A stretch of 64,000 nucleotides of DNA. Origin: Trachythela sp. YZ-2020 (lineage: Eukaryota > Cnidaria > Anthozoa > Malacalcyonacea > Clavulariidae). Shown here in pieces: positions 54,401 to 64,000 of this stretch; the first letter of the stretch is position 1, and every line of letters begins with the position of its first letter. The position numbers and the translations under genes are program-made. A model generated the notes under the pieces. The model did no database searches and was not told the DNA's origin. It was given only the letters and a program-made list of their open reading frames with translations. The DNA lies in contig JADLSH010000051.1 in assembly GCA_016169945.1 (NCBI GenBank), positions 1 to 64,000 on the forward strand, read 5' to 3'.

Positions 54401-57400
54401 TTTGGCCGCTATAAGCTATTTTTGCCTTAGGGTTAAGGGTTATATTTGTATTGGTGAATCAGGTGGGGGCCTGGGATGAAGCCAAGGGCGTGGCCACTCG
54501 GTCGCTCGGCCGAGGGCCTGGGGCGAGTTATCGTTTAGCCGTTATAAGCTATTTTGCCTTAGGGTTAAGGGTTATATTTGTATTGGTGAATCAGGTGGGG
54601 TCTGGGATGAAGCCAAGGGCGTGGCCACTCGGTCGCTCGGCCGAGGGCCTGGGGCGAGTTATCGTTTGGCCGCTATAAGCTATTTTGCCTTAGGGTTAAG
54701 TGTTATATTTGTATTGGTGAATCGGGTGGGGATCTGGGATGAAGCCAAGGGCGTGGCCACTCGGTCGCTCGGCCGAGGGCCTGGGGCGAGTTATCGTTTG
54801 GCCGCTATAAGCTATTTTTGCTTAGGGTTAAGTGTTATATTTGTATTGGTGAATCGGGTGGGGGTCTGGGAAGAAGCCAAGGGCGTGGGCACTCGGTCGC
54901 TCGGCCGAGGGCCTGGGGCGAGTTATCGTTTGGCCGTTATAAGCTATTTTTGCCTTAGGGTTAAGTGTTATATTTGTATTGGTGAATCGGTGGGGGCCTG
55001 GGATGAAGCCAACGGCGTGGCCTCTCGGGTGCTCGGCCGAGGGCCTGGGGCGAGTTATCGTTTGGCCGCTATAAGCTATTTTTGCCTTAGGGTTAAGGGT
55101 TATATTTGTATTGGTGAATCGGGTGGGTGTTGGGATGAAGCCAAGGGCGTGGCCACTCGGTCGCTCGGCCGAGGGCCTGGGGCGAGTTATCGTTTGGCCG
55201 CTACAAGCTATTTTGCCTTAGGGTTAAGTGATATATTTGTATTGGTGAATCGGGTGGGGTCTGGGATGAAGCCAAGGGCGTGGCCACTCGGTCGCTCGGC
55301 CGAGGGCCTGGGGCGAGTTATCGTTTGGCCGCTATAAGCTATTTTTGCCTTAGGGTTAAGGGTTATATTTGTATTCGTGAATCGGGTGGGGGTCTGGGAT
55401 GAAGCCAAGGGCGTGGCCACTCGGTCGCTCGGCCGAGGGCCTGGGGCGAGTTATCGTTTGGCCGCTATAAGCTATTTTTGCCTTAGGGTTAAGTGTTATA
55501 TTTGTATTGGTGAATCGGGTGGGGTTCTGGGACGAAGTCAAGGGCGTGGCCACTCGGTCGCTCGGCCGAGGGCCTGGGGCGAGTTATCGTTTGGCCGCTA
55601 TAAGCTATTTTGCCTTAGGGTTAAGTGATATATTTGTATTGGTGAATCGGGTGGGGTCTGGGATGAAGCCAAGGGCGTGGCCACTCGGTCGCTCGGCCGA
55701 GGCCTGGGGCGAGTTATCGTTGGGCCGTTATAAGCTATTTTTGCCTTAGGGTTAAGTGTTATATTTGTATTGGTGAATCGGGTGGGGGTCTGGGATGAAG
55801 CCAAGGGCGTGGCCACTCGGTCGCTCGGCCGAGGGCCTGGGGCGAGTTATCGTTTGGCCGTTATAAGCTATTTTTGCCCTGGAGTTAAGTGTTATATTTG
55901 TATTGGTGAATCGGGTGGGGATCTGGGATGAAGCCAAGGGCGTGGCCACTCGGTCGCTCGGCCGAGGGCCTGGGGCGAGTTATCGTTTGGCCGCTATAAG
56001 CTTTTTTGCCTTAGGGTTAAGTGTTATATTTGTATTGGTGAATCGGGTGGGGTCTGGGATGAAGCCAAGGGCGTGGTCCACTCGGTCGCTCGGCCGAGGG
56101 CCTGGGGCGAGTTATCGTTTGGCCGTTATAAGCTATTTTGCCTTAGGGTTAAGTGTTATATTTGTATTGGTGAATCAGGTGGGGTCTGGGATGAAGCCAA
56201 GGGCGTGGCCACTCGGTCGCTCGGCCGAGGGCCTGGGGCGAGTTATCGTTTGGCCGCTATAAGCTATTTTTGCCTTAGGGTTAAGTGTTATATTTGTATT
56301 GGTGAATCGGGTGGGGCCTGGGATGAAGCCAAGGGCGTGGCCACTCGGTCGCTCGGCCGAGGGCCTGGGGCGAGTTATCGTTTGGCCGCTATAAGCTTTT
56401 TTGCCCTGGAGTTAAGTGTTATATTTGTATTGGTGAATCGGGTGGGGTCTGGGATGAAGCCAAGGGCGTGGCCACTCGGTCGCTCGGCCGAGGGCCTGGG
56501 GCGAGTTATCGTTTGGCCGCTATAAGCTATTTTTGCCTTAGGGTTAAGTGTTATATTTGTATTGGTGAATCGGGTGGGGGTCTGGGACGAAGCCAAGGGC
56601 GTGGCCACTCGGTCGCTCGGCCGAGGGCCTGGGGCGAGTTATCGTTTGGCCGTTATAAGCTATTTTGCCTTAGGGTTAAGTGTTATATTTGTATTGGTGA
56701 ATCGGGTGGGGTCTGGGATGAAGCCAAGGGCGTGGCCACTCGGTCGCTCGGCCGAGGGCCTGGGGCGAGTTATCGTTTGGCCGCTATAAGCTATTTTAGC
56801 CTTGGGGTTCAGTGTTATATTTGTATTGGTGAATCGGGTGCGGGTCTGGGATGAAGCCAAGGGCGTGGCCACTCGGTCGCTCGGCCGAGGGCCTGGGGCG
56901 AGTTATCGTCTGGCCGCTATAAGCTATTTTTGCCTTAGGGTTAAGGGTTATATTTGTATTGGTGAATCGGGTGCGGGTCTGGGATGAAGCCAAGGGCGTG
57001 GCCACTCGGTCGCTCGGCCGAGGGCCTGGGGCGAGTTATCGTTTGGCCGCTATAAGCTATTTTTCGCCCTTGGGTTAAGTGTTATATTTGTATTGGTGAA
57101 TCGGGTGGGGCCTGGGATGAAGCCAAGGGCGTGGCCACTCGGTCGCTCGGCCGAGGCCTGGGGCAGTTATCGTTTGGCCGCTATAAGCTATTTTTGCCCT
57201 TAGGGTTAAGTTATATTTGTATTGGTGAATCGGGTGGGGTCTGGGATGAAGCCAAGGGCGTGGCCACTCGGTCGCTCGGCCGAGGGCCTGGGGCGAGTTA
57301 TCGTTTGGCCGCTATAAGCTATTTTGCCTAGGGTTAAGTGTTATATTTGTATTGGAGAATCGGGTGGGGTCTGGGATGAAGCCAGGGCGTGGCCACTCGG

Positions 57401-59225
57401 TCGCTCGGCCGAGGGCCTGGGGCGAGTTATCGTTTGGCCGCTATAAGCTATTTTTGGACCTTAGGTTAAGTGTTATATTTGTATTGGTGAATCGGGTGGG
57501 TTCTGGGATGAAGCCAAGGCGTGGCCACTCGGTCGCTCGGCCGAGGGCCTGGGGCGAGTTATCGTTTGGCCGTTATAAGCTATTTTTATGGGTTAAAGTG
57601 TTATATTTGTATTGGTGAATCGGGTGGGGTCTGGGATGAAGCCAAGGGCGTGGCCACTCGGTCGCTCGGCCGGGGACCTGGAGCGAGATATCGTTTGGCC
57701 GCTATAAGCTATTTTTGCCTTAGGGTTTAAGTGTTATATTTGTATTGGTGAATCAGGTGGGGTTCTGGGATGAAGCCAAGGGCGTGGCCACTCGGTCGCT
57801 CGGCCGAGGGCCTGGGCAGTTATCGTTTGGCCGCTATAAGCTATTTTGCCTTAGGGTTAAGTGTTATATTTGTATTGGTGAATCGTGGCGGTCTGGGATG
57901 AAGCCAAGGGCGTGGCCACTCGGTCGCTCGGCCGAGGAGCCTGGGGCAGTTATCGTTTGGCCGCTATAAGCTATTTTGCCCCTGGAGTTAAAGGGTTATG
58001 TATTGAATATTGGTTGTAGAATCCAAGGTAGAGTGCCGAGGGCCTGGAGCAGGATTTTCGTTTGGCCGTTATAAGCTTTTCGCCTGGAGCTAAGGGTTTT
58101 GTATTGGAGAAGCCAAGGGCTGGTAGCCCAAGGGCGTCGTCTCAAGCCGCTGGTGAGGAGCCTGGGAGCGAAATTATCGTCTGGCCGCTATAAGCTTTTT
58201 TGCCTTAGGGATAAAGGTTTATTTGTATTGAAGAATCAGGTGGGTGCCTGGGATGAAAGCCAGGCGTGGTAGCCACTCAGGTCGCTCGGCCGAGGCCTAG
58301 GGGCGAGTTATCGTTTGGCCGCTATAAGCTATTTTTCGCGCAGGGTTAAGTGCTAATATTTTTGTATGGTCGAATCAGGTGGGGGTCTGGGATGAAGCCA
58401 AGGGCGGCCCAGCCACTCAGGTGCTCGGCCGAGGGCACAAGAGGGCAGGATTATCGTTTGGCCGCTATATAGCTATTTTTGCCCTGGAGTTAAGTGTTAT
58501 TTGTATTGAGTGAATCGCGTGAGGAGCCCTGGTATGAAGCCAAGGGCGTGGGCATAAATTCTAACCAGTGCTCGGCCGAGAGCCTGGAGGCGGGATATCG
58601 TTTGGCCGTTATAAGCTATTTTGCCCCTGGAGGTTAAGTGTTATATTTGTAATTGGAGAATCGGGTGGGGCCTGGGATGAAGCCAGGGCGTGACGGCACT
58701 CGGGATACCTAGCTCGGCCAGAGGCCTGGGAGCAAGTATCATTTTTAGCCGTTATAAGCTATTTTCACACTGCCATGGAGGTTAAGGAGTTATATTTGTA
58801 TTAGGTTAATCAAGGTGAGAGTCTAGTATGAAGCCAAGGGGCGTGGCCACTCAGTGCTCGGCCCAGCCCATTGGGAAGGGCCTGGGGCGAGTTATCGTTT
58901 GGCACGTTATAAGCTATTTTGCCCTGGAGTTAAGTGTTATATTTGTATTGGTAAGAATCAGGTGGGTGTCTGGGATGATGAAGCCAAGGGCGTGGTTTCC
59001 TCATTCGCTCGGCCGAGAGAGCCTGGGGAAGAGAATTATCGTTTGGCCGTTACTCAAGCTTTTTCGCCTTAGGATTTAAAGGTTTTTGTATTGGTAGAAG
59101 TCGGGGTGAGGGTTCTGGGTATGAAGCCAGAGGCGTGCAGCCACTCAGGTCGCTCAGCCGAGGGCCTGGGAGCAAGAAGTAATGTATCGTTTGGCCACTA
59201 TAAATTAAATTTTTCGCCTTAGGGT
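51410..59225. repeat. 132-133 bp subtelomeric satellite
   Basis: About 59 head-to-tail units. Unit landmarks: TTAGGGTTAAGTGTTATATT, TGTATTGGTGAATCGGGTGG, GATGAAGCCAAGGGCGTGGC, CACTCGGTCGCTCGGCCGAG, TTATCGTTTGGCCGCTATAA. Units before about 51790 are variant, 51.8-57.9 kb is very uniform, and after about 57.9 kb indels accumulate. Each unit carries almost two telomere hexamers (TTAGGGTTAAG) and a palindrome CTCGGCCGAG. Open frames reading RSLGRGPGASYRLAAISYF or MATPLASSQTPTRFTNT follow the repeat and are not genes. Confidence 0.96.
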
Positions 59226-62200
59226 TAAGTAAATTAAATTAAAATTAGAAGATAAAAATTAAAATTAATTAAAATTAAAAATTAGAGATTAAAATTAAAT
59301 TAAAAATTAAAGGTAAGTCATTGAGTAAATCGGGGTGAAGCCTGGTATGGTAGCCAAGGGAGTTAGGGCTGAAATTAAATTAAAGGGTTAGGAGTTAGGG
59401 TTAGGTTAGATTAGAGTTAGGAGTTAGGAGTTAGGGTTAGAGTTGGGGTTAGAGATTGGGTTAGGGTTAGGGTTAGGGTTAGGGTTAGGGTTGAGGTTAA
59501 AGGTTGAGTTAGGGTGATTAAAAATTAAATTAAATTAATTAATTAAATTAAAAATTAAATTAAAATTAAATTAATTAAAGAGGTTAGGTTAGGAGGTTAG
59601 GAGTTGAGGTTAGGAGTTAGGTTGATTAAATTAAAATTAAAATTAAAATTAAAATTAAAATTAAAATTACAAAATTAATTAAAATTAAAATTGAAATTAA
59701 AATTAAAATTAAAATTAAAAATTACAATTAAATTAAAATTAAAATTAAAATTAAGAAAAATTAAAATTAAAAATTAAAAATTAAAACTAAAATTAAAATT
59801 AAGTAAAATTAAATTAAAGGTGAGAATTAAAATTAAGAAAAAAATTAAAATTAAAATTAAATTAAAATTAAAATTAAAATTAAAAATTAAAATTAAAATT
59901 GAAATTAAAATTAAAATTAAATTAAAAATTAAAATTAAAAAATTAAATTAAAATTAAATTAGGTAAATTAAATTAAAGGTAAAATTAGGAGTAAATTATA
60001 AATTAAAATTAAATTAAATTAAAAATTAAAAATTAAAATTAAAATTAATTAAATTAAATTAAATTAAAATTTAAGTTTAAAAATTTAATTAAAATTAAAT
60101 TAAAAATTAATTAAAATTAAAATTAAAATTAAATTAAAATTAAAATTAAAATTAAAGTTAAAATTAAAATTAAAATTAAATTAAAATTAAAATTAAATTA
60201 AAATTAAATTAAAATTCTAAATTAATTAAAATTAATTAAAAAATTAAATTAAAATTAAAGTAAATTAAAATTAAAAATTAAATTAAGAATTAATTAATTA
60301 ATTAAAATTAAATTACAAGTAATTAAAATTAAAGTGAAATTAAAATTAAAGTTAGAATTAAAGTTAAGGTTACAAGGGTTAATTCAGGGTTAAATTAAGG
60401 TTAAAATTAGGGTTAGAAATTAAATTAAATTAGATTAAAATTAAATTAAAATTAAATTAAGTTAAAAATTAAAATTAAAATTAGGAGTTAGGGTTAGGGT
60501 CTAATTAAAATTAAGGGGTTAAGGGTTAGGGTTAGGAGTTAGAGGTTAGGAGTTAGGGTTAGGGTTGAAAATTAGTTAAAATTAAAATTAAGTTAGGGTT
60601 AAATTAAATTAGGTTTGGGTTAGGGTTGGGTTAGGGTTGGGTTAGGGTTGGGTTAGGGTTGGGTTAGGGTTGGGAGTTAAAATTAAATTAAAATTAAATT
60701 AAATTAAATTAAAATTAAAATTAAATTAAAATTAAAATTCAAAATTAAAATTAAAATTAATTTAATTAAAATTAAAATTAAAGAATTAAAATTAAAATTA
60801 AAATTAATTAAATTAAATTAATTAAAATTAAAATTAAATTATAAATTAAAATTAAAGTAAATTAAAATTAAATTAAATTAAAATTAAAATTAAAATTAAA
60901 ATTAAAATTAAAATTTAAAATTAAAATTAAAATTAAAATTAAATTAATTAAAATTAAAATTAAAATTAAAGTGTGAATTAAAATTCAAATTAATTAAAAA
61001 TTAAAATTAAATTAAATTTAAAATTAGAAATTAATTAAGAATTAAAATTAGAGGCTGTTTAGGGCTAAGTTTAAATTAAATTAAATTAAAATTAAAATTA
61101 AAATTAAAATTAATTAAATTAAAAATTAAATTAAATTAAAATTAAATTAAAATTAAAATTAAAAATTAATTAAAATTAAATTAAAATTAAATTAAAAAAA
61201 ATTTAAAATTAAATTAAGGTAAGAATTAAATTAAAATTAAGGTAAGAAATTAAAATTAAATTAATTAAAATTAAGAATTAAAAGTAAAGTGGAGATTAAG
61301 AGGTGGGGTGGAGATTGAAATTAAAAATTAATTCACTTAAATTAAAATTAATTAAATTAAAATTAAAATTAAAATTAAAATTAAAATTAAGAGATAAATT
61401 AAAATTAAAATTAAAATTAAAATTAAAATTAATTAAATTAAATTAAAATTAAAATTAAAGTGAAATTAAAATTAAGAGGTAAAATTAAAATTAAATTAAA
61501 ATTAAAATTAAAATTAAATTAAAAATTAATTAAATTAAATTAAAAGGTATTAGTGGAAATTAAAGTGAAATTAAAATTAAGTGAAATTAAAATTAAAATT
61601 AAAATTAAAATTAAAATTGATTTAAATTAAAATTAAAATTGGAAATTAAAATTAAAATTAAGGTAAAATTAAAATTAAGAACCCAAAATTAAAATTAGAA
61701 ATTAAAATTAAAATTAGGGGAGGAAATTAAGAAATTAAAATTAAAGTAAATTAAAATTAAAATTAAATTAAAATTAAAATTAAAATTAAAATTAATTAAA
61801 AATTAATTAAAATTAAATTAAAATTAAAATTAAAATTAGAGAGTATGAAATTAAAATTAGGTAAGTAAAGTGAAATTAAATTAAAATGGAGGTAAATTAA
61901 AATTAAAATTAAAATTAATTAAAATTAAAATTAAAATTAAAAATTAAAATTAAAATTAAAATTAAAATTAAATTAAAATTCATTAAAAATTAAAATTAAA
62001 TTAAAATTAAAATTAAATTAAAATTAAAATTAAATTAGCATTAAAATTAAGAATTAAAATTAAAAATTAAAATTAAAATTAAAATTAAAATTAAAAATTA
62101 AATTAAATTAAAATTAAAATTAAATTAAAATTAAAATTAAATTAAAATTAAATTAAAATTAAATTAAATTAAAATTAAATTAAAATTAAAATTAAAATTA

Positions 62201-64000
62201 AAATTAAAATTAAAATTAAATTAGAATTAAGTTCAGGTTAGGGTTAGGTTAGGGTTAGGGTTGGGAGTTAGGAGGGTTAGGGTTAGGGTGGATTAGGGTT
62301 AGGGTTGGGGTTAGGAGTTAGGGTTTAGGAGTTGGGGTTAAAGGGTTAGGGTGGGATTTAAGGAGTTAGGAGTTAGGAGTTAGGGTTAGGGTTACAGGGT
62401 TACAGTTAGGGTTAGGGTTAGGAGTTAGGGTTAGGAGTTCAAAATTCTAATTCTAAAATTAAATTAAAATTAAATTAAATTAAATTAAAATTAAAATTAA
62501 AATTAAAATTAAATTAAAATTAAAATTAAAATTAAAATTAAAATTAAAATTAAAATTAAATTTAAAATTAAATTAAATTAAATTTAAATTAAATTAAAAT
62601 TAAATTAAAATTAATTAATTAAGAAATTAAAATTAAGAATTAAAATTAAAAATTAAGAATTAAATTAAAATTAAAATTAAATTCAAATTAGAATTAAAAT
62701 TAAAGTGGAAATTAAAATTAAGTAAATTAAATTAAAATTAAAATTAAAATTAAAAATTAAATTAAAATTAAAATTAAAATTAAATTAAAATTAAATTAAA
62801 ATTAAAATTAAATTAAAATTAAAATTAAAATTAAAATTCAAATTAAATTAAAATTAAAAATTTAAATTAAAATTAAAAATTAAATTAAATTAAATTAATT
62901 AAATTAAATTAAAATTAAAAATTAAAATTAAAATTAAAATTAAAATTAAAATTTAAAATTAAAATTAAAAATTAATATTGGAATTTAAAATTAAATTAAA
63001 TGGAGGTTAAATTAAATTAAAATTAAGAAATTAAAATTAAAATTAAAAGAATTAAATTAAAGTTATGCAGTTAGGAGATTAAAATTAATTAGGAGTTAAA
63101 ATTAAATTGGGAGTTAAAAATTAAAAATTAAAATTAAAATTAAAATTAAAATTAAAATTGAATTTCAAATTGAAATTAAAATTAAAATTAAAATTAAAAT
63201 TAAAATTAGAAATTATGAATTAAATTAATTAAATTAAATTAAGGTTAATTAGTGATTAAAATTAAAATTAAAATTAAAATTAATGGGTTAAAATTAAATT
63301 AAAAATTAAAATTAAAATTCAAAATTAAAATTAAAATTAAAATTAAAAATTAAGCAGTTAAAATTAAAATTCAAATTAAAATTAAAGTTAGGCTAAAATT
63401 AAAATTAAAATTATAATTAAAATTAAAATTAGAAATTAAAGTAAAATTAAAAGTGTTAAAATTAAAATTAAAATTAAAATTAAAATTAAAATTAGAGGTT
63501 AGGTGGAACATTGGTTAGAAGTGGTTAAAATTAAAATTAAAATTAAATTAAAATTAAAATTAAAAATTAAAATTAAAATTAAAATTAAAATTAAAATTAA
63601 AATTAAATTAAAATTAAAATTAAAATTAAGAATTAAGAGAAATTAATTAATTAAAATTAAAAATTAAAATTAAAATTAAAATTAAAATTAAATTAAATTA
63701 AGAAATTAAAATTAAAATTAAATTAATTAAAATTAAAATTAAAATTAAGAATTAAATTAAGAATTAAGTAAATTAAATTAAAATTAAATTAGTTAAAATA
63801 AAAATTAAAATTAAATTAAATTAAATTAAAATTAAGAGAATTAAATTAAAATTAAAATTAAAATAAAAATTAAAATTAAAATTAAAATTAAAATTAAAAT
63901 TAAAAATTAAAATTAAATTAAAATTAAAAAATTAAAATTAAAATTAAAATTAAAAATTAAGAATTAAAATTAAAATTAAAATTAAAATTAAAATTAAAAT
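59226..64000. repeat. Telomere: TTAGGG-type repeats mixed with TTAAAA hexamers
   Basis: Blocks of TTAGGG and close variants (TTAGGAG, TTGGGTTAGGG) occur at about 59385-59520, 59580-59625, 60480-60680 and 62220-62440. The rest is (TTAAAA)n with many single-base slips. The G-rich strand runs 5' to 3' toward the right edge, the correct orientation for a right-hand chromosome end. TTAAAA is a known nanopore misreading of TTAGGG, so most of this block is probably true TTAGGG. No gene. Confidence 0.85.

Noticed and set aside
51218..59079. Frames of 60-238 codons such as RSLGRGPGASYRLAAISYF
   Set aside because: These are translations of the 132-133 bp satellite in several frames and both strands; they break wherever a unit gains or loses a base.
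59226..64000. Novel AT-rich TTAAAA satellite
   Set aside because: Orientation, hexamer period and interspersed TTAGGG fit a telomere with a known base-calling error better.

Overview
This window looks like the end of a chromosome from a metazoan, probably a marine invertebrate. A cnidarian fits the mix of short transposons, a CR1/L2-type retrotransposon and tRNA-derived repeats, but nothing here proves it. The DNA is AT-rich and made mostly of mobile-element remnants, foldback sequences and tandem arrays. The only protein-coding material I can name is broken: exons of the cohesin-release factor WAPL (2.7-5.5 kb), one exon of a PAQR4-like membrane receptor (30.15-30.4 kb), a damaged non-LTR reverse transcriptase (37.5-38.9 kb) and a frameshifted ORF carrying a 2A ribosome-skipping motif (45.7-46.2 kb). 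No intact conventional gene was found. The long open frames at 15.4-19.3 kb and 51.2-59.1 kb are by-products of tandem repeats.

Layout. From 0 to 14.6 kb there are decayed WAPL exons, many MITE-like elements and a duplicated promoter-like unit (7.6-9.2 kb). From 14.6 to 19.6 kb runs a pyrimidine/A-rich minisatellite block with a 30-bp array, a 19-bp array and a seven-copy composite array. From 19.6 to 35 kb there are more dispersed repeats. Several of these are inverted copies of sequences on the left side, in mirror order around the minisatellite block (four nested pairs, midpoint about 17.7-18.4 kb). From 35 to 47.5 kb there are a reverse transcriptase remnant with an internal foldback, a 1.2-kb terminal-inverted-repeat element, MITEs and the 2A ORF.

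From 47.5 kb to the right end the sequence is almost entirely tandem repeats, in a subtelomere-to-telomere order: six tRNA-like units at about 160-bp spacing, a roughly 110-120 bp satellite built on a TGCGGTGAAG motif, a 132-133 bp satellite with an embedded TTAGGGTTAAG motif, then about 4.8 kb of TTAGGG-like and TTAAAA hexamers. The G-rich telomere strand reads toward the right edge, as it should at a right-hand chromosome end. TTAAAA is the known nanopore misreading of TTAGGG on that strand, so I read the last block as a real telomere with base-calling errors.

Because the assembly probably contains uncorrected long-read indels, single-base frameshifts in the gene fragments may be sequencing errors rather than mutations. 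All similarity statements come from reading translations by eye, without database searches. Percent identities are not given because they were not computed.
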